Assembly (NCBI RefSeq): GCF_001870735.1
Contig: NZ_MORL01000005.1
Span: 145,736 to 209,735, forward strand
Direction: 5' to 3'
Source: Arsenicibacter rosenii
GTDB taxonomy: Bacteria > Bacteroidota > Bacteroidia > Cytophagales > Spirosomataceae
Length of the DNA: 64,000 nucleotides
Shown: piece by piece, positions 15,501 through 24,964 of the stretch
How positions within the stretch are numbered: the stretch's first letter is position 1
Layout: each line of letters opens with the position of its first letter
Notes under the pieces: model-generated
Told to the model about the DNA's origin: nothing
The model's database searches: none
What the model saw: the letters and a program-made list of their open reading frames with translations, nothing else
Translations under genes and position numbers: made by a program

Positions 15501-17661
15501 GTCCGGATTTGTGCAGTATGGCCCGCAAGGTTTATTAGTTAACCGTTTTGCCCTACGCTCCAGTAATCAGTCGGTTGAAGCGAACAGCATTGAGCAGTAT
15601 CCGAATGCACCAATCCGTGTTACACTGCGTAACCTCGATTTATCGAATCTGGCAAAACTGGCGAATCAGGATACCACGCTGGCCAGCGGTAAAATGGATG
15701 GTACAGTCATTGTCCGGGATTACATGGGAGATTCAGAGCTTTCGTTCCTCGGTAACCTCTACGTGGATAGCCTGAAAGTGATGGACAAACCACTTGGGAA
15801 CCTGACAGCCCGCTTCACGAACCAATCGGATCAAAAAATCGGCGTGAATACTACGCTGGTTGGCCCGTACAATAATGTCCAGGTGAACGGATTCTACAAT
15901 CCAAACAACGAAAAACAGGCACTCGATCTGAAGGTAAACCTCCAGCGGCTGGATGCCCGTACCATTGAAGCATTCAGCTTCGGTGAACTGCGGCAGGCGC
16001 ATGGTCAGCTGACCGGTAACATGGACATCAACGGTTCGCTGACAAAACCAACGATAAAGGGGTCAGTGGCGTTTGATACCGTAGCGTTTAACATCAAACA
16101 ACTGAATGCTACTTACCGGATCGATCAGGAGCGTATTCTGTTCGACGGACAAACCATCACGCTCAACAACTTTGATGTCCGCGATACGTTAGGCCGTGTA
16201 TTGACTACTAACGGAACCGTGGTCCTGAACGAACTGCCGGATGTGAGCTATAACCTGAACGTTACGGCGAAGAACTTCCTGGTGCTTAATGCCGGCCGGA
16301 AAGATAATGACTATGTGTACGGTAATGCGGCGATTTCCACTAACCTCCGGATTCGTGGTAAAGGCACACAGCCGGCCGTAACAGGCACCATCAAGGTTGA
16401 CCGCGAAAGCAAAGTAACGCTGGTTCTGCCCGATGAGACACTGGACGCCAACGAAGCCCGTCAGGTGGTTACGTTCATTGCCCCGGGCGATACGCTGGCC
16501 CTGAACAAATACCTGCAACCGGCCAAAATCGATACCATCCCACGGATTGCGTTTGAGCAGTTGAGTAATGCCAATATTTCGCTGAACCTGGAGGTAGACG
16601 ACAGCTCGGAATTCACCATCGTTATTGACGAGCGTAACGGTGATAACCTGCGGGCCCGTGGAAACGCCAATCTGAACGTTACGCTCAATCAGGCCGGCGA
16701 GGTGCAGGTACTTGGCCGCTATGAGGTGACCGAAGGGGAATATGACCTGACCTATGAGGTGTTGAAGCGACAGTTTGCCATTGACAAGGGCAGTTATATC
16801 ACCTTTACCGGCGACCCCTTGAAGGCTGACGTCAACATCACGGCAATCTACAAAACGCAGGCTTCGCCGGCCAATCTGATTGCCAATGAATCGTCTGGCC
16901 AAACCAGTGCAGCAGCCCAAAACCGCATTCCGTTCAACGTTGTGCTGAATATGCGCGGCAACCTGTCAAATCCGGAGCTTAGCTTTGACATTACAACGCC
17001 TAAAGAAGCCGGCAGCGTAGCTATCGATCCGAATACAAAACGGGATATCGACAATAAACTATCGACACTCCGGCAGGATCAGTCACAGATCAACAAGCAG
17101 GTATTTGCGCTCTTGATTCTGAACAGTTTTATTGCCGAAAACTCATCTAACTTCTTTTCAGGTGGTTCGGGAGGTGGGCTTGATGCCGAAAATATTGCAC
17201 GGACCAGCGTCAGTAAGCTGCTGACCGAGCAATTAGACCGCTTTGCCTCCAGCATTATCAAAGGGGTCGACGTTAATTTTAATTTGCTCTCGTCCAGTCA
17301 GGCCAATACCTCTTCGTTAGGTGCTACAGGTACTCGTACTGACCTAAACGTCGGTCTGTCAAAACGATTTCTAGACGGTCGGTTGTCTGTTTCGGTTGGC
17401 CGTAATTTTGAATTAGAAAACAACACGGGCATTAACCGGAACCCCAACGAAGTCTTTGACAACTTATCTGTAAACTATAACCTCAGCAAAGACGGGCGCT
17501 ATATCTTACGTGGTTACCGGCAAAATCAGGCCAGTGCCTCCAACTCTACACAGGGGGTTATTTACGGATATGTTATTGAAACGGGAGTCGGATTTATTAT
17601 CACTGTTGATTTTGACACCCTTAAGGAGGTTTTTAACAAAAATAAAGCCTCAGACTTATGA
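12562..17661 (+). CDS. tamB: Translocation/assembly module protein TamB (AsmA-like, DUF490)
   Basis: TamB-type proteins span the periplasm from an inner-membrane anchor and work with an Omp85 partner in envelope assembly or lipid transport. This protein has 1,699 residues, begins with a GTG, and carries a signal anchor at about 5-30. A very long body of repeating beta strands follows, with AsmA-like DVLFITPKGDTLLSGQRL early on. The C-terminal DUF490 domain occupies about 1250-1690 and contains the LTYEVLKRQFAIDKGSYITF segment typical of TamB. It overlaps the tamL start by 4 bases (ATGA), so the pair is translationally coupled. The size is large but normal for Bacteroidota members. Confidence 0.92.
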   Translation: MKKAVSTILLIILALVLLVAGFVVVIATTGWGQQLVTQQVNNYLAKKLSSPFRIGRVSYHIPDYVALEDVLFITPKGDTLLSGQRLFVDLDMWGLTKGRIQLNQIDLERVRLNITRTLPDTTFNFQYLVDAFDTEEPGEKVQKADTAAAPLDFNLAAVFLKDVRIKYKDDVAGADVNASVDSLRANMDKTILDKSVYHIKNVTVDGLTAKARIYPGLPDTEERDPDPSDTLDLGLGKWLIRRSAWDVQVDEANFQSRGQVGTLAMESDFFYLNGQKIGIRSLQLSHSDIAAILTKPVTKLPPIAKTTTAQKKEIVREAKQEASTDPGWSVALKQLQLANNRLRFDDQTQARQPKGLDYSHLDLTGLSLTGQAISYTPDRTSARLRQGKFQDKSGFGIQRLDADVIYANTTTSLTNLLVQTGKPGQKASVIRDKMVLRYDSLGQLSIPSQASRVNVQVNLRQSALAINDILQLVPSLSTTPPFAGNQGATINVNGTVTGTLAALSIPVFDMSTLSGTRLKAAGRLTNVMDTDRMGVDLTISEATTRLADIKKLVPKGALPDSIGIPNQLRLTGHLKGLLNNLTLDTKLQTDWGTASFDGTLQGFMAGKNQSYQGTLQFARFDLNKWLMSQQYGPATGRATVNGRGIDVKTMNTSFQVVIDEATYNKYQYSKLQAEGRLANGNLVLDGNLDDPNARVALNTQVNLNTEYPSINGTVNIANLDVTKLNFYKEPLSMRGNLVINMTSTDPARPIGTIQAQNALVRYQGQDYPIDSLYLRANATGERKEVVAAMPFGQVTLSGLFAYDRLYDIIASEIGRYVSLPQLAYKPVTPPYDFKVDATVKNHPLIKAFVPELTRLDPVRLQAYLDNTKDTTFSATMVGGVIEYDTMTVDNPRLSLRAVNNQLTLNGSLSGLRNQSVQLKKTEVKATAANNLVRFQVATKDSVDTDRYGVNGQVAINKDTYKVQLDRRGVLVNYQPWSADTSGFVQYGPQGLLVNRFALRSSNQSVEANSIEQYPNAPIRVTLRNLDLSNLAKLANQDTTLASGKMDGTVIVRDYMGDSELSFLGNLYVDSLKVMDKPLGNLTARFTNQSDQKIGVNTTLVGPYNNVQVNGFYNPNNEKQALDLKVNLQRLDARTIEAFSFGELRQAHGQLTGNMDINGSLTKPTIKGSVAFDTVAFNIKQLNATYRIDQERILFDGQTITLNNFDVRDTLGRVLTTNGTVVLNELPDVSYNLNVTAKNFLVLNAGRKDNDYVYGNAAISTNLRIRGKGTQPAVTGTIKVDRESKVTLVLPDETLDANEARQVVTFIAPGDTLALNKYLQPAKIDTIPRIAFEQLSNANISLNLEVDDSSEFTIVIDERNGDNLRARGNANLNVTLNQAGEVQVLGRYEVTEGEYDLTYEVLKRQFAIDKGSYITFTGDPLKADVNITAIYKTQASPANLIANESSGQTSAAAQNRIPFNVVLNMRGNLSNPELSFDITTPKEAGSVAIDPNTKRDIDNKLSTLRQDQSQINKQVFALLILNSFIAENSSNFFSGGSGGGLDAENIARTSVSKLLTEQLDRFASSIIKGVDVNFNLLSSSQANTSSLGATGTRTDLNVGLSKRFLDGRLSVSVGRNFELENNTGINRNPNEVFDNLSVNYNLSKDGRYILRGYRQNQASASNSTQGVIYGYVIETGVGFIITVDFDTLKEVFNKNKASDL

Positions 17662-20054
17662 GAATACCTGCGCTGAACTCCATCATCAGAAGCTTTATTT
17701 CAGGCGGTCTGCTTATTTCTTTATATGCCTGTAATATTGCCAAACACTTACCGGCGAATGAACGGCTTTACGTGGGCACTGATATTTCCATCAAGGCCCA
17801 TCCGAGTGTTTCCAAAGACGAACAAAAAGCATTGAAAACCGGACTGGAAGATCTGGCCCGGCCACGACCGAATAAGACGCTTTTCGGCTACCCGTATAAA
17901 GTCGGGCTTTACTATTTACCGGGAGAACCCCGGAGCGAAAACGGGTTCAGAGCGTGGTTCCGTAAAAAGCTGGGAGAGCCGCCGGTATTTGCCAGCTCAA
18001 AAGCAATTAATTCGAACGCAATCGTATGGGCAGCTTATCTGGAAAACGAAGGTTACTTCCGTTCCAGCGCGACAGGCGAGCTAAAAGAAAGTGGCTATAA
18101 GGCAAAGGGTGTCTATACGGCTACCATCCAACCCCGATATTATATTGATTCCGTTACGTTTCTGGTTGATTCAAGTGATGCGCGCAAAGCACTTTACTCC
18201 GGTTCACCCCGTACGGTGCTCAAAAAAGGAGATCCCTACCGGTTTGAAAATATTAAAGTTGAACGGGAACGGATTAACCAGAACATGAAAAACAGAGGGT
18301 TCTTTTATTTTCAACCGGATTATATTTCCCTCTTGGCCGATACGGCACGTAACAACCATAAAGTCCGGCTTTACGTAGCCATTAAGCCGGATATTTCTGC
18401 GGCTGCCCTTCAGCAGTATTACATCCGTAATCTGTACGTTTATACCAACTTCAGCCTTGATAAGTTGTCCCGTAATGATACAAACCGTACGCAAGCCTAT
18501 ATTGCCAGGGGCGATACCTCGCTGCGACAGGTATACATTGTTGACTCGGCCCGTCTCTACAAGCCTCAGCTATTCAATGACATTCTCGGGTTAAAGCCCG
18601 GCCGGCGCTTTAACAGCCGCGGACAGGATATTACCCTGAGCCGGTTTATTAATGTTGGTGCATTTAAGTTTGTCAGGAACCGTTTCGAACCCCTTTATGA
18701 ACGTGATACGGCCTTTCTGGATGTACACTATTATCTGACTCCGCACCCTAAGCGTTCTGTTAAACTCGAACTGGATGGTATTACACGTTCCAACGGGCTG
18801 TCAGGTTCGCAGTTGACGCTTGGCTGGCTTAACCGTAACTTCTTTGGCCGCTCGGAGCAGCTTTCCATTAACGGAACTGCCGGAACCGATTTTCAGCTAG
18901 GTGGCAATGCGGCTTTGTCCCGTAATTTCCGTTTTGGGGGCAATATATCACTGACTTTTCCGAGACTGGTGTCACCTCTCAATTTTCATTACGACAGACG
19001 GCAGCTTTTGCCTAAAACGGTCTTTACGGTTGGCGCTGAGCGAATTATTCAGGGTTCAGCGGGAGTGGCTGATATTCCTGATTCTGTCAGAAAAGGACGC
19101 TTTTATAGCATAAACTCACTAAATACCTCATTTGGTTATAGTTGGCGAAAAAACCAGCAGATTGAGCAAACCTTTACCCCATTCAGTATAAATTATGTTT
19201 ACCTGAACCCTAATAATGACCTTTTTTTGCCATTATTAGTGGACACATTAACAAGGCCAAGATACGAAAACCTGTATTTTAATACTGACCAGTTTATTTT
19301 AAGTACTCTTTATTCTGTGGCTTATAACTCTCCGTTACGGTCCAATTCAAAGAGCACTTATCGTATCCAGTTTACCGCTGAAACAGCAGGTAATTTGGCC
19401 TCTTTGCTTATAAAAGCAGATGAATACGATACAAAGCGTATTTTGAATAATACTTTTTCCCAATACATTCGGGCAGATCTGGATCTTAGATACTATTACA
19501 AACTATCCCCTAAAATAACCTGGGCAAGTCGCTTTTTTGCAGGCGTTGGCAATCCTTATGGAAACTCTACTATTATGCCTATCACAAAACAGTATTTTGT
19601 CGGCGGTAGTAATAGTCTCCGGGGTTTTCGTGCCAGAGCCATAGGTCCTGGACCAGCTGCTCGTGATACAACCGGTAAAGTACCTTTCTTTTTTGATGGT
19701 GGCGGAGACATGAAGCTTGAAGCCAACACAGAACTCCGCACTAAATTTACGCAATATTTACATGGCGCATTATTTGTTGATGCCGGCAACGTATGGATGC
19801 TTAAAGAGCAGGTTTTGAACGGAAAGGGCAGTATTTTTTCTAAAGACTTTCATAAGCAGATTGCCGTCAGCAGTGGTATAGGGCTTCGTGTAGACCTTTC
19901 TTATTTTCTCATAAGGGCTGACGTCGGTATTCCCCTTCGTAAACCCTATCAAACAAATGGCAAATACTGGCTGTTTGGTCAAATGGATTTCGGTGACCCC
20001 TACTGGCGACGGCAAAACCTGATTCTCAATATAGCCGTTGGTTATCCGTTTTAA
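17658..20054 (+). CDS. tamL: Omp85-family translocation and assembly module lipoprotein TamL
   Basis: The 798-residue protein is a BamA/TamA-type outer-membrane barrel. It carries a lipoprotein signal with SLYAC and the lipidated C25, which is characteristic of the TamL branch in Bacteroidota. POTRA-like domains fill about 30-390, and the C-terminal Omp85 barrel contains GGSNSLRGFRARAIGPG, the conserved lid-lock region. The chain ends in phenylalanine (LNIAVGYPF) as a beta-signal. It is the outer-membrane partner of TamB, encoded directly upstream with a 4-base overlap. Codons in the last third look more AT-rich than in the upstream gene. Confidence 0.93.
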   Translation: MRIPALNSIIRSFISGGLLISLYACNIAKHLPANERLYVGTDISIKAHPSVSKDEQKALKTGLEDLARPRPNKTLFGYPYKVGLYYLPGEPRSENGFRAWFRKKLGEPPVFASSKAINSNAIVWAAYLENEGYFRSSATGELKESGYKAKGVYTATIQPRYYIDSVTFLVDSSDARKALYSGSPRTVLKKGDPYRFENIKVERERINQNMKNRGFFYFQPDYISLLADTARNNHKVRLYVAIKPDISAAALQQYYIRNLYVYTNFSLDKLSRNDTNRTQAYIARGDTSLRQVYIVDSARLYKPQLFNDILGLKPGRRFNSRGQDITLSRFINVGAFKFVRNRFEPLYERDTAFLDVHYYLTPHPKRSVKLELDGITRSNGLSGSQLTLGWLNRNFFGRSEQLSINGTAGTDFQLGGNAALSRNFRFGGNISLTFPRLVSPLNFHYDRRQLLPKTVFTVGAERIIQGSAGVADIPDSVRKGRFYSINSLNTSFGYSWRKNQQIEQTFTPFSINYVYLNPNNDLFLPLLVDTLTRPRYENLYFNTDQFILSTLYSVAYNSPLRSNSKSTYRIQFTAETAGNLASLLIKADEYDTKRILNNTFSQYIRADLDLRYYYKLSPKITWASRFFAGVGNPYGNSTIMPITKQYFVGGSNSLRGFRARAIGPGPAARDTTGKVPFFFDGGGDMKLEANTELRTKFTQYLHGALFVDAGNVWMLKEQVLNGKGSIFSKDFHKQIAVSSGIGLRVDLSYFLIRADVGIPLRKPYQTNGKYWLFGQMDFGDPYWRRQNLILNIAVGYPF

Positions 20055-20093
20055 CAAAAAAGGCGAAAGAGATCATCTTTCGCCTTTTTTGTT
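20053..20093. terminator. Bidirectional terminator between tamL and the DUF3467 gene
   Basis: Perfect 18-bp arms at 20053-20070 and 20076-20093 surround a 5-base loop. The stem has a GC core flanked by A-runs on one side and T-runs on the other, so it works as an intrinsic terminator in both directions. It includes bases of both stop codons (tamL TAA and the convergent TAA). Confidence 0.92.
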
Positions 20094-20412
20094 AAGCCTG
20101 TCCAACCGGCCCGCTAAAACCACCGGGGAACGGAAACGCACTGTCTTCACTGTTAATATTACCGTAGGCTTCTTCATACTTCCGGATGTTGTCTTTCAGG
20201 GCAGCTAATAACCGTTTGGCATGCTCCGGCGTCAGGATAATCCGTGACTTTACTTTAGCTTTCGACAGGCCGGGCATTAACCGGATAAAATCCACCACAA
20301 ACTCGCTGTTTGAGTGAGCAATCATGGCAAGGTTAGCATATATGCCTTCCGCAATGTCTTCCGGTAACTCAACGTCGATTGTTGTGTCCTGATTGGGTTG
20401 TTGAGGGTTCAT
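20092..20412 (-). CDS. DUF3467 domain-containing protein
   Basis: The 106-residue soluble protein matches the DUF3467 family. DVELPEDIAEGIYANLAMI begins the domain, then HSNSEFVVDFIRLMPG and KSRIILTPEHAKRLLAAL. The last 20 residues are a glycine/proline-rich tail. The function of the family is unknown, and members are widespread in Bacteroidota and often sit beside rpoC, as here. It lies 106 bases downstream of rpoC behind a hairpin, so it may be partly co-transcribed with the polymerase genes. Confidence 0.88.
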   Translation of the reverse strand: MNPQQPNQDTTIDVELPEDIAEGIYANLAMIAHSNSEFVVDFIRLMPGLSKAKVKSRIILTPEHAKRLLAALKDNIRKYEEAYGNINSEDSAFPFPGGFSGPVGQA

Positions 20413-20447
20413 CCTGTGTGTAGTTTAAGTTCCAGCTTTATACAAAT

Positions 20448-20475
20448 AAAGCCAGCCTGTTTCCAGGCTGGCTTT
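20448..20475 (-). terminator. Intrinsic terminator after rpoC
   Basis: AAAGCCAGCCTG (20448-20459) and CAGGCTGGCTTT (20464-20475) form a perfect 12-bp stem with a 4-base loop. On the minus strand it ends in UUUAUUUG, a short U-tract. It lies between rpoC and the DUF3467 gene. Confidence 0.85.
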
Positions 20476-20518
20476 GGTTTTATTGCCAATCCGGCTCACC
20501 CTTCGATAAACCTGCTGA

Positions 20519-23500
20519 CTATACCGTTGCCCGGCGCTTGCTCCGTGAGAACTGCTCGCGGGATTCGGTAATGGTATCGTATTCTTCTTTTGAGCCAACG
20601 ATCGTTTTCTGGTAACGGCGAATACCGGTACCCGCCGGGATCAGGTGACCGACGATCACGTTCTCCTTCAGCCCTTCCAGCGTATCGTTTTTACCACGGA
20701 TCGACGCCTCACTCAGTACTTTAGTTGTTTCCTGGAATGATGCCGCAGAGATAAAGCTTTCAGTACCCAGTGATGCCTGCGTAATACCCATCAGCGTTGG
20801 CTGCGAAACCGCAGCCATCGCATCACGAACAGTTACTGTGCGTAAGTCACGACGTTTCAGGCTTGAATTCTCATCACGCAGACGGCGGGCTGAGATAATC
20901 ATACCTGGTTTCACGTTTTCTGAATCACCGGCATCAACAACTACTTTGGCATCCATCACCTTGTCGTTTTCCTCGCGGAATGTCCACTTGTCAACAACCT
21001 GGCCTTCGAGGAAGTTGGTATCGCCTGAATCGATGATCTCAACTTTCTGCATCATCTGACGCACGATGGCTTCGATGTGCTTATCGTTGATTTTTACACC
21101 TTGCAGACGGTATACTTCCTGAATCTCGTTTACCAGATACTCCTGTACGGCAGTCGGACCTTTAATGGCCAGAATGTCGCTTGGCGTAATGGCCCCGTCA
21201 GACAGCGGATCACCCGCCTTCACGAAGTCATTATCCTGAACAAGGATGAACTTCGACAAAGGCACCAGGTACTTCTTCTTCGTGCCGTCTTTCGACTCGA
21301 TATAGATTTCGCGGTTACCACGCTTGATCGTACCGTACGTAACAACACCGTCGATTTCCGAAACAACCGCCGGGTTCGACGGGTTACGGGCTTCGAACAA
21401 CTCAGTTACCCGTGGCAGACCACCCGTAATATCTCGGGTTTTACCAACGTTACGCGGAATTTTGGCCAGTGGCTGACCGGCTTTAATCTGCTGACCAGTC
21501 TTCACAACCAGACGGGCACCTACCGGCAGGTTATAGCCTTTTTCCGTGATATCTTCCAGTAATGTACTTTTACCGCTTACCACGATAGCCGGGTTCTTCG
21601 TCTTATCGCGGCTTTCAATAATTACCATTTCCTGGAAGCCGGTCTGTTCGTCAAACTCTTCGCGGTAGGTGATACCATCTTCGATTGCGTCGAAGCTGAT
21701 TGCCCCTGTCAGTTCTGACAGGATAACGGCGTTGTATGGATCCCAAACGGCAAGTTCATCACCCTTCTTCACCATATCACCATCTTTCACCCGCAGGAAG
21801 GCACCGTACGGTACGTTGTTGCTGATCAGGACCAGGTTGCGGTCTTCCGGACTAACAATCCGGACTTCACCTGAACGACCCATCACAACGGTTTGTGAGT
21901 TTCCTTCGTTGTCTTGTGATTCAACCGTACGCATTTCTTCAAACTCAATGCGGCCGTCGAATTTAGCGCGGATTGACGCATCAACCGCAATGTTTGATGC
22001 TGTACCACCCACGTGGAAGGTACGCAGTGTCAGCTGTGTACCAGGCTCACCGATCGACTGAGAAGCAATTACCCCCACGGCTTCGCCGATATCAACGATC
22101 CGGCCTGTTGCCAGGTTACGGCCGTAGCATTTCGCACAAACACCCTTCTTCGATTCGCAGGTCAGTACCGAACGGATTTCGACCGTTTCCAGACTTGTTT
22201 CATCGATCTGAGCCGCAATTTCTTCCGTAATGATATCACCCGAAGCAATGATCAGTTCTTTCGAGATCGGATCATACAGATCGTGAACCGTTACACGGCC
22301 CAGAATCCGCTCTGACAGTGGCTCAACGATATCTTCGTTGTCTTTCAGAGCTGAAATTTGCAGACCACGCAGTGTACCACAATCTTCTTCAGAGATAATC
22401 ACATCCTGCGCAACGTCGTGGAGACGACGGGTCAGGTAACCGGCATCGGCCGTCTTCAAGGCAGTATCGGCAAGACCTTTACGGGCACCGTGCGTTGAGA
22501 TAAAGTACTCCAATACGTCGAGACCTTCTTTAAAGTTCGACAGGATCGGGTTTTCAATGATCTCCCCAACAGAGCCCTGCAGGTTTTTCTGAGGCTTAGC
22601 CATCAGACCCCGCATACCCCCTAACTGACGGATCTGTTCGCGGGAACCACGGGCGCCTGAGTGCATCATCATGAAGATTGAGTTAAACCCTTGCTGGTCT
22701 GACTCCAACTGCTTCATCAACGTCTCCGTAATCCGTGAGTTAACCCGTGTCCAGATATCAATTACCTGGTTATAGCGTTCGTTTTCCGTAATCAGACCCA
22801 TCAGGTAGTTATCCCAAACGCCCTGTACCGATTGTTTCGCTTCCTCAATTAAGCCTTGTTTAGCTTCCGGAATCTTAACGTCGTTCAGACCGATTGACAA
22901 CCCACCACGGAAGGCCATCTGGAATCCGAGTTCTTTAATTTCGTCAAGGAATGCGGCTGTTTTCGAACCACCTGCAATTTTGAAGATCAGGGCAATGATC
23001 TGCTGAAGCTTCTTCTTCGTCAACAACTCATTGATATACCCTACTTCCTTCGGTACAGACTGGTTAAACAACAAACGACCCGCAACGGTATCAATAATTT
23101 TTGTCTCCAGCTCACCTTGCTCATTACGTACCTGAACACGGCACTTAATGTTGGCATGCTTCGACAATTTGCCTTCGTTAATAGCAATAATAACCTCTTC
23201 TGCTCCGTAGAAGGTCATACCTTCACCGGCGATCGGGTACTCAGGGGTGCTACGACGGCCTTTCGTTACGTAATACAGACCTAACACCATGTCCTGCGAT
23301 GGTACGGTAATCGGTGCACCGTTGGCAGGGTTCAGGATGTTATGCGAGGCCAGCATCAACAGTGACGCTTCCAGTACGGCTTCCTGACCCAGCGGTACGT
23401 GTACCGCCATCTGGTCACCGTCAAAGTCGGCGTTGAAGGCCGTACATACAAGCGGGTGCAGCTGGATCGCTTTTCCTTCGATCAGCTTAGGCTGGAAAGA

Positions 23501-24847
23501 CTGAATACCCAGACGGTGGAGTGTCGGAGCACGGTTCAGCAATACAGGGTGACCTTTCAGTACGTTTTCCAGGATATCCCAGATAACCGGATCTTTACGG
23601 TCAACGATCTTCTTGGCTGATTTTACCGTTTTCACAATACCCCGCTCGATCAGCTTGCGGATAATAAACGGCTTGAATAACTCAGCCGCCATATCTTTAG
23701 GCAGACCACACTCGTGGAGTTTCAGTTCCGGGCCCACAACAATTACCGAACGACCGGAGTAGTCAACACGCTTACCAAGCAGGTTTTGACGGAAACGTCC
23801 CTGCTTACCTTTCAGCATGTCTGACAGTGATTTCAGGGCACGGTTACCTTCCGAGCGAACGGCGTTAACTTTACGTGAGTTGTCAAACAATGAGTCGACA
23901 GCCTCCTGCAACATCCGCTTTTCGTTACGCAGGATCACCTCTGGTGCCTTGATCTCGATCAGACGTTTCAGACGGTTGTTCCGGATAATTACCCGGCGAT
24001 ACAGGTCATTCAAATCTGACGTTGCGAAACGACCACCATCCAGCGGGACAAGCGGACGCAACTCCGGCGGAATAACCGGTACCATTTTAATAACCATCCA
24101 TTCAGGACGGTTTTCAATCCGGCCGTTTGCTTCGCGGAAAGCCTCAACTACTTTCAGACGCTTCAGGGCTTCTGCTTTGCGTTGCTGCGACGTATCGGTT
24201 GCAGCCGCGTGACGCAGAGAGTACGAAAGCTCATCCAGGTTCAGGCGTGACAATAACATTTCCAGCGCTTCAGCACCCATTTTCGCGATAAATTTCTGAG
24301 GATCTTTATCGTCAAGGTGTTGATTTGTGCTTGGCAGTTTATCGATAATATCGAGGTATTCGTCTTCTGTCAGGAAGTCAAGTTCGTTGATACCATCCGC
24401 TTCCTTAACACCAGACTGAACGACAACATACCGTTCGTAATAGATAATTTGGTCGAGTTTCTTAGTCGAAAGACCGAGCAGATAACCAATTTTGTTTGGT
24501 AAGCTCCGGAAGTACCAGATGTGTGCGACAGGCACCACCAGTTCGATGTGTCCCATACGCTCACGACGTACTTTTTTCTCGGTAACTTCCACCCCACAAC
24601 GGTCGCAGATAATGCCTTTATAGCGAATCCGCTTGTATTTGCCGCAATGGCATTCCCAGTCTTTCACTGGCCCGAAGATCCGCTCACAGAACAAGCCGCC
24701 CATTTCAGGCTTATATGTCCGGTAGTTGATAGTCTCCGGTTGAGTTACCTCACCGTATGAACTCTCCAGAATCGACTCGGGCGATGCCAGACTGATCGTC
24801 ACGCTCGCAAAATCGCTATTGAGTTTTTTGTTCTTTTTGAAGGACAT
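20519..24847 (-). CDS. rpoC: DNA-directed RNA polymerase subunit beta'
   Basis: This is the catalytic largest subunit of RNA polymerase, 1,442 residues from the ATG at 24847. The N-terminal zinc site uses C66, C68, C81 and C84. The absolutely conserved Mg-binding loop NADFDGDQ is at 472-479. A second zinc cluster lies in [15 protein letters not shown], and the trigger-loop region follows. The frame is open for 37 more codons upstream to 24958, but that stretch is not family-like, and [13 protein letters not shown] is the expected start. It lies 117 bases after rpoB and shares its transcript. The insertions between catalytic domains are of the long Bacteroidota type. Confidence 0.97.
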   Translation of the reverse strand: MSFKKNKKLNSDFASVTISLASPESILESSYGEVTQPETINYRTYKPEMGGLFCERIFGPVKDWECHCGKYKRIRYKGIICDRCGVEVTEKKVRRERMGHIELVVPVAHIWYFRSLPNKIGYLLGLSTKKLDQIIYYERYVVVQSGVKEADGINELDFLTEDEYLDIIDKLPSTNQHLDDKDPQKFIAKMGAEALEMLLSRLNLDELSYSLRHAAATDTSQQRKAEALKRLKVVEAFREANGRIENRPEWMVIKMVPVIPPELRPLVPLDGGRFATSDLNDLYRRVIIRNNRLKRLIEIKAPEVILRNEKRMLQEAVDSLFDNSRKVNAVRSEGNRALKSLSDMLKGKQGRFRQNLLGKRVDYSGRSVIVVGPELKLHECGLPKDMAAELFKPFIIRKLIERGIVKTVKSAKKIVDRKDPVIWDILENVLKGHPVLLNRAPTLHRLGIQSFQPKLIEGKAIQLHPLVCTAFNADFDGDQMAVHVPLGQEAVLEASLLMLASHNILNPANGAPITVPSQDMVLGLYYVTKGRRSTPEYPIAGEGMTFYGAEEVIIAINEGKLSKHANIKCRVQVRNEQGELETKIIDTVAGRLLFNQSVPKEVGYINELLTKKKLQQIIALIFKIAGGSKTAAFLDEIKELGFQMAFRGGLSIGLNDVKIPEAKQGLIEEAKQSVQGVWDNYLMGLITENERYNQVIDIWTRVNSRITETLMKQLESDQQGFNSIFMMMHSGARGSREQIRQLGGMRGLMAKPQKNLQGSVGEIIENPILSNFKEGLDVLEYFISTHGARKGLADTALKTADAGYLTRRLHDVAQDVIISEEDCGTLRGLQISALKDNEDIVEPLSERILGRVTVHDLYDPISKELIIASGDIITEEIAAQIDETSLETVEIRSVLTCESKKGVCAKCYGRNLATGRIVDIGEAVGVIASQSIGEPGTQLTLRTFHVGGTASNIAVDASIRAKFDGRIEFEEMRTVESQDNEGNSQTVVMGRSGEVRIVSPEDRNLVLISNNVPYGAFLRVKDGDMVKKGDELAVWDPYNAVILSELTGAISFDAIEDGITYREEFDEQTGFQEMVIIESRDKTKNPAIVVSGKSTLLEDITEKGYNLPVGARLVVKTGQQIKAGQPLAKIPRNVGKTRDITGGLPRVTELFEARNPSNPAVVSEIDGVVTYGTIKRGNREIYIESKDGTKKKYLVPLSKFILVQDNDFVKAGDPLSDGAITPSDILAIKGPTAVQEYLVNEIQEVYRLQGVKINDKHIEAIVRQMMQKVEIIDSGDTNFLEGQVVDKWTFREENDKVMDAKVVVDAGDSENVKPGMIISARRLRDENSSLKRRDLRTVTVRDAMAAVSQPTLMGITQASLGTESFISAASFQETTKVLSEASIRGKNDTLEGLKENVIVGHLIPAGTGIRRYQKTIVGSKEEYDTITESREQFSRSKRRATV

Positions 24848-24964
24848 TGGTTCGGTCCGCCGAAGCGGGAGTTTTATGTTTAAGGATAGAACGGAACATG
24901 CCGGAAGGGAAGGCAGCAAACGGGTATTTGCCCCTTTGCTATCCTTCCTTTTCGACAAGCTCCT

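Noticed and set aside
16189-16920. 243-residue minus-strand frame inside tamB
   Set aside because: Antisense shadow of the TamB DUF490 region.
24848-24958. Extended N-terminus of RpoC (37 extra codons)
   Set aside because: The family start is [13 protein letters not shown]. The extension reads through the rpoB-rpoC spacer and is not RpoC-like.
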